Source: Aegilops tauschii subsp. strangulata
Taxonomy: Eukaryota > Streptophyta > Magnoliopsida > Poales > Poaceae
Direction: 5' to 3'
Assembly: GCF_002575655.3 (NCBI RefSeq)
Contig: NC_053041.3
Location: 118,202,318-118,266,317 of the forward strand
DNA length: 64,000 nucleotides
The translations under genes were made by a program, and so were the position numbers. Each line of letters starts with the position of its first letter. Positions within the stretch are counted from its first letter, which is position 1. Below are positions 42,550 through 52,761 of the stretch, in pieces. Below the pieces are notes generated by a model that was not told where the DNA came from, searched no databases, and saw nothing but the letters and a program-made list of their open reading frames with translations.

Positions 42550-43851
42550 CAGAAGAAGAAGAAGGAAGAAGAAAAAGGAAGAAGAAGAAGAAAGAAAAAG
42601 GAAAAAGGAAGAAGAAGAAAGAAGGAAGAAGAAAACAAAATAAAAACAGAAGAAAAACAAGAAAAAGGAAGAAAAAAGGAAAAAGGAAGAAAAAAAAGAA
42701 AACAAAAGAAAAAGGAAGAAAACAACAGAAGAAAAACAAAGGAAGAAGAAAAAAAGAAAGAAGAAAAAAAGGAAAACACAAGAAAAACAAATAGAAGAAA
42801 AAAACAAAAGAAAACAAAAAAACAGAAGAAAAACAAAGGAAGAAGAAAAAAAAAGAAAACAAAAAAACAAACAGAAGAAAAAAACAAAAAAAAGGAAAAC
42901 ACAAGAAAAAAGAAAAAGGAAAAAGAAAGAAAATAGAAAACAAAAGAAAACACAAGAAAAACAAATAGAAGAAAAAAACAAAGGAAGAAGAAAAAAAGAA
43001 AGAAGAAAAAAAAGGAAGAAGAAAAAAAGAAAGAAGAAAGAAAGAAGAAAAAGGAAGAAGAAAAAAAGAAAGAAGAAAAACAAAGGAGGAAGAAAAAAAA
43101 GGAAGAAGAAAAACAAAGGAAGAAGAAAAAAAGAAAGAAGGAAAAAAAGGAAGAAGAAAAAAAGAAAGAAGAAAGAAAGAAGAAAAAGGAAGAAGAAAAA
43201 AAGGAAGAAGAAAAAAAGAAAGAAGAAAGAAAGAAGGAAAAAGGAAGAAGAAAAAGCAAGAAAGAAAAAGGAAGAAGAAAAACAAAGGAAGAAGAAAAAA
43301 AGAAAGAAGAAAAAGGAAGAAGAAAAAAAGAAAGAAGAAAGAAAAAGGAAGAAGAAAAAAACAAGAAAGAAAAAGGAAGAAGAAAAAAATGAAAAACAAA
43401 TGAAAACCAAAAGAAAGAAGAAAGAAAAAGGAAGAAGAAAAAAAGAAGAAAGGAAGAAGAAGAAAGAAAGAAAAAAGAAAAAGGAAGAAGAAGAAAGAAA
43501 GAAGAAAGGAAGAAGAAGAAAGGAAGAAGAAGAAAGAAAGAAGAAGAAAAAAATGAAAACCAACTAAAAACCAAAAGAAAGAAGAAAGAAAAAGGAAGAA
43601 GAAAAAAAGAAGAAGAAAGGAAGAAGAAAGGAAGAAGAAGAAAGAAAGAAAAAAGAAAAAGGAAGAAGAAGAAAGAAAGAAGAAAGGAAGAAGAAGAAAG
43701 GAAGAAGAAGAAAGGAAGAGGAAGAAAGAAAGAAGAAGAAAGGAAAAAGGAAGAAGAAGAAAGGAAGAAGAAGAAAGAGGAAGAAGAAAGGAAGAAGAAG
43801 AAAGAAAGAAGAAAGAGGAAGAAGAAAGGAAGAAGAAGAAAAAAAAAGAAT
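42550..43851. repeat. 1.3 kb polypurine tract (GAAGAAGAAAG type)
   Basis: The + strand is almost wholly A and G for 1.3 kb, with scattered C and very few T. It occupies the presumed first intron of the second gene. Frames of up to 457 codons on the minus strand are Phe/Ser/Leu strings and are not genes. Confidence 0.95.
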
Positions 43852-43960
43852 TTTTACTTAAAGAATCTTATTTTTTAATTCTTCCTCCTCTATGTCCCCT
43901 TAATCTTATTTTTTAATTCCTTTATACTTAAAGAATTTTTACTACATGCAGGAGTGACAT

Positions 43961-46900
43961 ATGGCGGACGATAGAACCGAGCCGCTTAGGGATCCGGAGG
44001 CTGAACGTTATTTAATGGACATCATCAACAATGAGATTCCTTATGTGCCGGGCTCAGAATATGAGCAACAAGAGGATGTAGTCTCTTCTTTTCTGAACCT
44101 TGACGGGGGAACAGAGATTGTCGATGATCAAGAAGGTGAAGGAACGGACATTGTCGACGGAGGTCAACCGTGAACAACCGACGATCTCGAATTGCAAGTA
44201 GCAACCACCTCCGGCGAGGTATATATATACATTGAGCCTCTCGTGATACAAACTTACTGAAATGTGAATACATATGTATTAATGCGCGCGACTCTCTTTC
44301 TTTTTTTTAGCCCTCCGGATCGAGTACGACAAAGCGTGGCAAATCCAAGGCGATGAAAACAGGAGAAACATATGCCATTGAGTTTGTCAGTGAAACCGGC
44401 AAGCCCCTACAGCACACCTCAAAGTTTATCAACCAATGCGGAGTCGTTGTTAGAGACAACGTCCCGATCACCGTCCAGGAATGGAAGGAGCCAAAGAAGG
44501 CACGTCTTGGTTTCAGTTTTGTCGACAAGAGAACGAAAAAGGATTGCTGGAGAAAGCTTATGGAACATTTCATTCTACCTCCGGAATACAACAAAGTCGA
44601 TGATTTCGGTAACGAGGTTCCGGGTGGACGTCAGAGGAGGAGGCTAGTTAAAGAGTTCGCTCTTCAGAAGATGGGCGAAGCATTCCGGAACTTCAAGAAA
44701 AATTTAACCCGTGACTATGTCAACAAGGGCAAGACTCCGGATTTCAATGGACAACATGAGAAACTGAAAGATGATTGGCCAGAATTTGTGAGGCAAAAGC
44801 AATCGGAGCATTTCAAGGAAATATCGAAAAAAAATAAGGATAATGCGAGTAAGAAAAAGGTCCATCATATTATGGGGCCAGGAGGATACCGCCTTTCGGA
44901 GCCTAGGTGGCAGAAGATGGAGGAGGACCTGAGGGTGCGAGGAATCCCTCTAGGTACAGAGGGATGGGACCCAAGGGCCAAAAGCTGGTGGTACGGGCAT
45001 GGGGGATCGCTAGACCCGGAGACAGGGGTGTGTGTTCACCGGCAGAGACAGTTTGCTCCCACCCAAGCCCTTATTGACGCAATGACCCAAGCTCAAGAGG
45101 GCTTGATCCAAGTTCAACAGAGAGAAAGACGCACTGACAACAGCCCTCGGGAATGATGAACACGGAGGACGTGTACGAGGCAAAGGCAAAGTTCCGTGGA
45201 AAGTAGGGTTTTCCCAGGACAATGACCCGTACTGTTACAGAAGCCGTAAGAGAAAGACGGACCAGGATGCAGATCTTATGACGAAGTTTGCATCGGAACT
45301 CCATGAGTTGAAGCAGACCGTGCATGAACTAGTGAAAGAAAAATCAGCTGTAGGGCCGCATGAAGATCATGAAGCGGATCGCGGAAGCCAGCAGCGGAGA
45401 AGCAGCGTGGCTTCCACGGATGCCCCGCCTGCTGCTAGTGCACCGATGATCGAGATTCGTGCACCGGAGCCTCACTACCCCGTGGATGATGTAAAGGAGA
45501 TGAAAGAATGTGATCTGCATTATCCCGTGGGGAACGTTTCCACGAAGGTAGCTAGCGGCAGTGCTTTACCCTGTACACCTGGAGCACTCCACCACAACAA
45601 CCCCATTGCATATGACTATGCTCGTGTCACGGTGGAAGACATAGTCCAAGGGTTTGAGGACCTGGAGATTGACAAACCTACACCCGAAGGGGAGAGAAGA
45701 CTTGGAGATGTCAAGCGCCAGTTCATTCTATGGAAAAAGAAGTACATAGTGTTTCCAGGCGAGGCGCCAAGGCTAGCAAGTCCACCCCCTCCGATGGTGG
45801 TGGTGGTGGTGGCGGTGGTGGTGGTCGTGGTGGTTCACCTACACCTCCTTCACGCCATTCGACGCCGTCCCCCGATCCACAACCTCCGGCGGGTACGACG
45901 CCCCCCAATCCTCCTCCGGCGGGTACGACGCCCCCAATCCACCTCCGGCGAAGAAGCAGAAGCAGGCGGACAACAAGGAAACCCGCTCCTGGACTATTAA
46001 CCCGGACCCTTATGTACCTAAGACCACAAGGGTACCGGAGCCATCACTGAAGCCTCTCCTCCCAAGGCCTGGGGAACTTAGTGAAGCTGAAACCAAATTG
46101 GCCGCGTCTGCTGATTATGAGAAATGGAAGGCGGATATGAAGGCGAAAAAAGAGCCTGAGCCCAAGCAAGTATTCACTGAGAAGCAAAAGAAGTGGGCTA
46201 AGGATTTTTTGACGACACCGTCCCAAGCCGAGCTGAATATGCCTAACGACTATGGACATGAACTTCGTAGGCAAGCAAAAATATTGAAGGAGGAGAAAGA
46301 AGAAAGTAAAAAAAGCGGGAAACAAGTTGAACAGCTCGGGATGCAGAAGAAACAATCGATCCCCCCGCTCATAGTGAAAGCCGGTCCGGAAGAGGACCCC
46401 GAGATCATAGCAGCTGCGGCAGCACTTAGATTGACTGTAGCGAGTGCCATGAAACAAGCGTCCGAGATGGGTTTGACTCTTCGTGCCTTCTTAGGCCTTG
46501 AGGATGCGCCAGTATGTGAGATAGCATTACAATATGTGCGGAATGGGCCTCTCGTCGAGCCTGCGCGGGAAAGGAGTCTACCACCACAAATGCGAAATCT
46601 GCTACGTTGGTACAAGCAATTCATAACATGGGCCGACAAAGAATATATTTATGCGGATGTTACAGATGAGCATCACACCAAACGGTACTCTGTAGAAGTT
46701 CATATGAGTGAATTGTTCCAGCTGTTCAATCTGCGCGACCTCGACAAATCTATGCTGAGTTGCTACGTTCTGTAAGTGATTTATTTCTACCTCATCTCGT
46801 TCTTCATTGCCTTCACTATATATATATATTGTCCTAACTATATTGTTGCGTACGCTATTATGCAGATTGAAGATTTGGGAATGCAAAATAAGAAACATCC

Positions 46901-47688
46901 ATGATGTTGGGTTCATTGACCCACATATTGTTAATGGACATCTGTTACAACATCACCCCGAAGACGTGGAGAAAGACTTGTACAAGTTTCTTAGAAAGCA
47001 TCAACTCAAAAGTCATATTCTATTTCCTTACCATTTTGGGTGAGTGTTTCTCTCTTGTGTCCATTCTCTTTTGTTTACTCCATGCATGGTATGTCTAATC
47101 GATGAGTTATGCATGACTGTGCATGTAACGTGTCCGCAGGTTCCACTGGATTCTGCTAAATATTGAACTTCACACCTCCAGAGTTCTAATCATGGACTCT
47201 ATGGATTCGGATCCAAAGCGTTGGGCCGACATGAGAAAAATGCTGCAAAAGTAATTATTTTCAATCATTTGAGCTCTATATCGATCGGTCTCTTTCGTTC
47301 ATTTCCTAATATAAAGTAACTAATAACTCCCTTGTTCATTTAATTTTCTTTGCCCTGTAGGGTTTGGAGACGGTTCTCAGAAGAAATTGTCGGTGAATTC
47401 AAACATGAGCTAGATTTCAGAAGGTTAGTTAATGTGGATAAGCAGCCACCGGGGACCAATCTATGTGGATACTATGTTTGTGAGAACATCCGGAGACACA
47501 CCTCTGAGCGGAAGGCATCGGATAGCGTGCGGAACGCGACGGATAACTTGCGGAGGAGGCTTAGTCCAGAAGCTCGCTTCCAACCAATTCAAGAAGAATT
47601 AGCAGGATTTTTCATGAGGGAAGTCATCAATCCTAAAGGAGAACACTATACCGAGGATGAAGAAATTTATATGCATACCCGAGATTGA
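43961..47688 (+). pseudogene. CACTA-2 second gene: TNPA-like protein with Ulp1-like cysteine protease domain (few breaks)
   Basis: Inferred exons: 43961-44218, 44311-about 46771 (one long exon), 46866-47039, 47140-47250, 47361-47688; a leader exon probably lies before the polypurine intron. All introns have GT...AG ends and phases agree. Exon 1 is acidic. The long exon has the plant Transposase_24-like region (TSKFINQCGVVVRDNVP; LMEHFILPPEYNKVDDFGNE), coiled coil and low-complexity Gly/Pro parts. The last three exons form a Ulp1/C48-type protease: FHWILLNIE (His), LIMDSMD (Asp), KQPPGTNLCGYYV (Gln and Cys). Breaks: in-frame TGA at 44171-44173, a frame change near 45115-45130, and frame slippage in GGT repeats near 45796-45835. 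It is likely a repeat-binding partner of the transposase; the protease target is unknown. Confidence 0.8.
45796..45836. repeat. GGT trinucleotide repeat
   Basis: Imperfect GGT run in the second gene of CACTA-2. The reading frame changes here relative to the surrounding conserved parts, consistent with slippage. Confidence 0.8.
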
Positions 47689-47960
47689 AACTTGTACGAA
47701 GTTGTATATGGTCATCCATCCTAATTGTGTATGGAAACTTGTTCGAAGTTGTATATGGTCACCCGAGATTGAATATATATTATGTATTCCTCTTGAATTC
47801 TTCTTGTTTGAAATTTCATATGCATGTATATAGTAGCGTAGAATATGTGTACTGAAACTTTATCAAAATTAAAATAAAACACAAAATATAATATAAAAGA
47901 AATAAAACACTCCAAACTACAAAGAAATCAGGTTTAGGGGGGCTAAAACCCTAAACCTGC
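47689..47960. other. CACTA-2 3' untranslated region
   Basis: AT-rich sequence after the second-gene stop. A short direct repeat of GTTCGAAGTTGTATATGGTC occurs near 47695 and 47740. Confidence 0.5.
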
Positions 47961-47967
47961 GGAGGAG

Positions 47968-48219
47968 CCCTTTAGTCCCGGGTGGCCACGAGAACCGGGA
48001 CTAAAGGTCCTCCGCCCCGACGGACCACGGGCGTCCACGTGGACGGGCCTTTAGTCCCGGTCAGCCACAAGAACCGGGACTAAAGCCTTTAGTCGCGGTC
48101 CGTAAGAGGCGCGACTAAAGGGGGGGGGGGGTCTTTAGTCGCGCATATTTAGTCCCGGTTGCACAGCCGGGACTAAAGGCTGTTGCGAACCGGGACTAAA
48201 GGGCTTTTTTCTACCAGTG
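47968..48219 (-). repeat. CACTA-2 3' subterminal hairpins and terminus
   Basis: Several TTTAGTCCCGG...CCGGGACTAAAG pairs lie at 47968-48008, 48050-48085, 48086-48120 and 48145-48200, then the terminus CTACCAGTG at 48211-48219. A run of 12 G sits at about 48119-48131. Confidence 0.85.
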
Positions 48220-48222
48220 GCA

Positions 48223-49139
48223 GCCGGCGGGTGGCTCGTTGATGCGACATTGGCTGGACGCATTCATCGGAGGGCTAGAGGCGATGCACGGCGGCGATCG
48301 TGTCCTCCCCTCAGGATGATCTGCTGCCAAAGGCAAAGACGGCGGAGCTAGTGGCGGCACCGGATGGCGTCGTCTCGTGTAGATCGGCCATCAGATGCCA
48401 CTTGTGAGGATGGTTCGAGACTGTCGAAGTGTCCCAAACTCAGGATTTTGGTGGTTCTCGTGATCCTCCTCTCTCGTCAAAGAATTTGTCGCGTGTGCGA
48501 CGACGAGCTTTCGCTGTTTAGTGCCTTTTTGTGCCGTCTAGGACCGTGCGTGTAAGCTGCCACTGTGCCACTGAGACCGTGGCAAGCGGAGGAGATGACA
48601 TAAGATGACTTCGATTGAGTGGTGCTACTTCAGCACCTAGTCTCGAGCTCCGGGGTGAAAACCCTAGGTATGACCCTAGTTGGTTGTACCCGACAATGAC
48701 GGTGTTTTTTGCGCCATTACCTGTTGAGGCATTGTTCGGAGGTTGCTCGGACTAAATCTTCAGGGTGAAAACCCATGATCCGGCGGTGGTTGGATCCGGC
48801 GATGACGGCGTTTGCACGCCGTTCCCTTCCTGGAGGCATTGCTTTTGAAGAACTTTTCTGATAGTCCTTATGTTGTCAAGGGATTGTTTGTGCTGATGGT
48901 CGTCGTTGTATATCGTTGATCGTTGTTTTGATCGCTTTAGGTTTTTTTCTTTTTCTCCCTCCACATGGCATAGCTTTGGTCTTCTATGACTTTGCTTTTT
49001 GCACGTAGAGTTTTTTGTGTGTGTGCGTTGTTGTTGGCTGTGTGCATCTTAGTTATGCAGAGGCCGGGTGTGCTCATTATGTTTGTATCCCCTTGATGCT
49101 TCATTATGAATCAATAAAAGACACCTTTATCGAAAAAAA
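48223..49139 (+). mobile_element. Retroposon-like unit ending in an A run, left side broken by CACTA-2
   Basis: The right end reads GAATCAATAAAAGACACC, then TTTATCG and nine A, as expected of the 3' end of a plant LINE- or SINE-like retroposon. The body is GC-rich to mixed, with frames up to 70 codons and no enzyme domain. CACTA-2 inserted at 48222, so part of the unit may lie left of 37123. I could not find a TSD. Confidence 0.5.
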
Positions 49140-49400
49140 AACTCCCCATAGTTAGGATTTCTCTGTATGTTTATCTGAGTCTATTATATGGGTGCAATGG
49201 TCCAAACAATGCTAAGACAAGTGGGATGCAATAGTGCAAACAATGCTAAGACAAGTGGGATGTGTGGGAAGCGGAATGGAGACGTGTGGAGTGAATATAT
49301 TGAATTATGGCAAAATAAATGTGATTGAGCAAGGAGAGACTGGTGGGTGCATTAGCTGCCCAACGACCATGCACGGTGACGAAGCTCCTAAGGTTATGTT

Positions 49401-50989
49401 ACCGAAAAAGGTGCCGCCCCGCTTTATATATAAAGCAATATAAAGCACAGATCAACCTCACCCGGCACAAACACACGCCATCACAACACACGCACACACT
49501 TAAGGCAGGATATATAGGCGCTGAGCGCAGCCACACCACCCCTAGCACTAACGTGAAGAGACAAAGCCGCATATGACGAACCGTGGGCTCCAAGACGGCG
49601 CCTTCAGGACGGATACGACACTAGAGCGCCGCCACCCTCCGATCCAAGGATCGGAGTTTCCCCTGGAGCCGCACGAAGGGCAGTGAGAGCCGCGACGACG
49701 CCTTCAAGAAGAGAACGAGCTTCGCCACCGCCGGTCCGTCCGAAGATAGAACAGGTTTTCACCCCGGACAACACTCACCGCCACCGATCGCCACACCCCG
49801 GCTACCACGCCGCCCACACGGCCATGGCCACCGGGCAGCACCAAGCCACGGGCTCGGCACAAGAGCACCGCGCAACCATCACCCCCAGGGCCGCCGCCCC
49901 GGCATCCAAGACCTAGACACAATCTCACCCGAGATCCGCCGCTACCCCAACCAAAGAGACAAGCGGAAAGATCCTGACTTTCCCACTCCTGGACATCCCC
50001 CAGTGCCGAGACCCAATAGGCCGGCCAAAACGGACCTCCATCGACTCGTCCTGCCGCACCGGGCGCAGGACAAGATCGGTCCTGCTGCACCATGTTGAGA
50101 CGAGGTCGGTCCTGCTGCACCGTGCGCGAGAAGAGCTCGGTCCGACGACACCGTGTGCGAGACGAGGTTGGTCCCGCTGCACCAGGCGCGAGACGACCGA
50201 TGGACCGCAGCTGGGAGAGGGCCAGCCCTTCGACAGAAGTAGAGCCCGGACGACGAGGAGATGAAGCGAAGGTGGACACGGTCCGACCGCAGACGAGCCG
50301 ACGCGGGAGTAGAACCAGTCGTCGCCATGGGCAGAGCCGCCGATCCACCGTGTAGTCGCCGCGCCGCCGGACAGCCGCCGATGGACCATACAACACAGCG
50401 GCCACGCACGGCCGGAGCAGCAACCACGCCGGGCCACTGCCCCAACCCGCGGCACCCGCCAGATTCCGGCCGATAGACCCGGCTGGGCACGCAACCACCT
50501 GAAGCCCCTGCTCCGCCGCCACAATCCGCCCAGCCGGGACTCCATCCGCTTCCCGCGCCGCAGGCCGGCCTCCAGGCCGCAGATCTGGCCGGATCTGGTC
50601 AGAGGCCGAGCCCCTCGCAGCCACCAGCACGCCAGCGGCGCCCCTGTCGCCCGCACCTGGCCACACCAGAGCCGCCGCCACGGACGCCCACACGACGCAG
50701 CCCCCCGCGCCGGATCTCGACGTCCACGACCCCGCCGCCGACAACCTCCGTTACGCCGCCGCGCCCCGCCTCAGCACGTCGCCGCCGCCCTACACCAGAT
50801 CCCGCGCGCACCAGTGTCGAGCGAGGGGGTAAAAGCCCTGTCGCCGCCCCCGCCGACCGGGCTTTGCCCGGCGGCGCACCCAGGCGGCGGTGAGGGGAGA
50901 GGGAGGAGAGGAGGGCCTAGGTCGGCGACGGCTTGGGTTTGCCCTCCTGGTCGCCTGCGGGAGCGACGCGGGAGGGAGAGGGGGGCTAC
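49401..50989 (-). mobile_element. Retroposon, 1.59 kb, 11 bp TSD (same family as 30406-30930)
   Basis: AAGGTTATGTT flanks it at 49390-49400 and 50990-51000. The left 515 bp is collinear with the 525 bp element at 30406. The shared left end (CGAAAAAGG, then the palindrome GCTTTATATATAAAGC) is the likely 3' end, so it reads on the minus strand. A minus-strand frame of 346 codons (49704-50744) is rich in Gly, Ala, Arg, Trp and Val with no domain. Given the GC content I treat it as chance. It is a non-autonomous non-LTR element or the 5' leader part of a LINE. Confidence 0.75.
50043..50197. repeat. Tandem repeat, about 31 bp unit, 5 copies
   Basis: Units contain TCGGTCCTGCTGCACC and GCGAGACGA variants and start near 50043, 50074, 50104, 50136 and 50167. 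The array lies inside the 1.59 kb retroposon. Confidence 0.8.
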
Positions 50990-51000
50990 AAGGTTATGTT

Positions 51001-51411
51001 GGGCACGCAGAGCAAAGGGGGGCCAAAACTTGGACCCTTATTGCCCCATTTCACCCTTATACGTCAACGTTTGGGCTTATGCGAAGGGATTGTACATATA
51101 CCATTTGTGAAAATACATATATTTCACTCCATTTTCATCGTGCACAGGGTTGCAATATATACAAGTGGAAGTTCCGTCCACAAAGTTGGGTGGAGTGGTC
51201 TTGGATACTTAATTAAGTTATCCGGTTTTCACATATGAAAGTCATAACTAGATCCACTTCTGTAATTTGAGGACAAAGGGTAAACTTCGGCAATACTAGG
51301 ATAAGATGTACAGTGGCCATGGACATGTTGACGACAATTGTGGATCTTTAGAATTTTAAGTTAGCTAATTTGTGCAGCAATTTCAGAAGTGGAAAGTAGA
51401 CTTTTGAAAAA
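51001..51411. other. No gene or classified repeat seen
   Basis: AT-rich flank between the retroposon and the SINE. Confidence 0.5.
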
Positions 51412-51429
51412 TAAATACAAAATATATCT

Positions 51430-51733
51430 TCTATAACATAGTACAGACGCAAGCGCTCATATATACGTGCATACCCTCACCCCCGGCTCTATGAACGCAG
51501 ACACGCACACCGTACCACTATGAGCACCTCCGAGAGACTGAGCCGGCATATCATCTTTAGATTTTATGAAGTTACCGTAGGCAACTCGTAGTCGACGGGA
51601 ACATCGCCTCCCACTAAACGTGCATTGCCGAAAATCCTGACATAAATCCAGGACAAATGCGAGCACTGGACTTAAACCCTGGTGGGTTGGGGATACCACT
51701 GTTCACCTAACCATCCAACTACAAGTTGGTTCG
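51430..51733 (-). mobile_element. Au-like SINE, 304 bp, 18 bp TSD
   Basis: The 18-mer TAAATACAAAATATATCT flanks it exactly at 51412-51429 and 51734-51751. On the minus strand the body begins CGAACCAACTTGTAGTTGG, then GGATGGTTAGGTGAACAGTG and a B-box-like GGTTTAAGTCC near 51670, the layout of a tRNA-derived pol III promoter. The head wording agrees with my memory of the grass Au SINE. The low-coordinate end (GCGTCTGTACTATG, minus strand) is the 3' end. Confidence 0.8.
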
Positions 51734-51751
51734 TAAATACAAAATATATCT

Positions 51752-52761
51752 AAGAGTACAAACAACGTCCAATATTAACTACAATAGAGCTAATCCTCGC
51801 ATTTGAGAGGGCCACCATCTTTCTAGGCAAATAAGACATCACATTCTTCCACATAAACTAAAATAATATACACAGTTGATTAGTAATAATTCCGGCTGAA
51901 GTTTAAAGATATTATTTTACGTTCCTAAAGCTATATCGCGTGCCTAAAGCTATTGCATAATGAAGCAACACGTACAATATGCACTAATGAAAAGATGGAA
52001 AGAATAGAGGAGTTCTGATCGGCATGTAACTCGGATGATGATGGAATTCTGACATGCAAATAAAAGTCTGCTACAACTGCAACGCTATCTGGCATGTAAC
52101 TAACACAATCGGATTTTATTTTGTGAGGTTCTAACACATTCGGATGGATGATGACGGGATTCTGACATGCAAAGAAAGGCCCGCTACAACTGCCATGCCA
52201 TCGCAAGTAAAGAAACAATTCTGTTTCTATCCCGTTTCAACTGAAGCCTCAATCAGACTGAACGTAACTCCTATTATCTGTGTTTGTTGTAGCCCATTAA
52301 TATATCCACCCTCAGTAAGGTTCAGTAATTAAAGAAAAGGTTTGTTAGACAAAACCTATTGTTTTTTTGTGAAAAAAACAAAACCTATCGTTGTCACGCT
52401 CGACTAACCTAAAGAAGAAGTAATATCTACCCTAAAAAAAGAAGAAGAAGTAATATCACTCTATTTTTTAGGGGAATATCACGTTATTTATAGGTGCATG
52501 ATACATACTAACAAAAAACCCAGAGGATAAACTCACATGTGCAAGGAAAAAATCTTACAAGATCCCACAAAGAAAGACTTATTCATATGGACCGAATTAT
52601 CTCATCCGCCGATTATATCATGGACCCTAAGTATAATGGTTTTGATTTAAAGTAAACCTATCAAAACATTTTTGTCTGACAAAAAAAAAAAACTAAGAGT
52701 CTGGAAAAAAAATAAAAGGCACTGGTGAAATCATGGAGGACAACAGCAAAAGGAACGTCTT
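51752..52761. other. AT-rich DNA, no gene; imperfect 109 bp duplication
   Basis: The stretch 52032-52100 is repeated imperfectly at 52141-52210 (both contain ATTCTGACATGCAAA and GCTACAACTGC). Otherwise I see no gene. The 5 bp before the LARD LTR (52757-52761) are GTCTT, the expected TSD, whose partner lies beyond the window. Confidence 0.5.

Larger units (their letters stand above)
37126..48219 (+). mobile_element. CACTA-2: structurally complete CACTA (En/Spm) element, 11.1 kb, TSD GCA
   Basis: The left terminus reads CACTAGTAGAAAAAAG and the right terminus, on the minus strand, CACTGGTAGAAAAAAG. GCA is duplicated at 37123-37125 and 48220-48222, the 3 bp TSD expected of CACTA elements. Inside are 5' subterminal hairpins with a TATA box, a TNP2 transposase (37821-41003), a purine-rich spacer, an internal hairpin block with a second TATA box (42035-42288), a 1.3 kb polypurine intron, a six-exon second gene (43961-47688) and 3' subterminal hairpins. 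A few frame breaks in both genes suggest it is recently, not anciently, dead. It may still be mobilised in trans because both ends are present. Confidence 0.95.

Noticed and set aside
42201..43574. Minus-strand open frames of 386-457 codons made of Phe, Ser and Leu
   Set aside because: They are the complement of the polypurine tract; all three frames are open and none has protein-like composition.
49704..50744. 346-codon minus-strand frame in the 1.59 kb retroposon
   Set aside because: It has no domain, biased GC-driven composition, internal 31 bp tandem repeats, and other long frames overlapping it.
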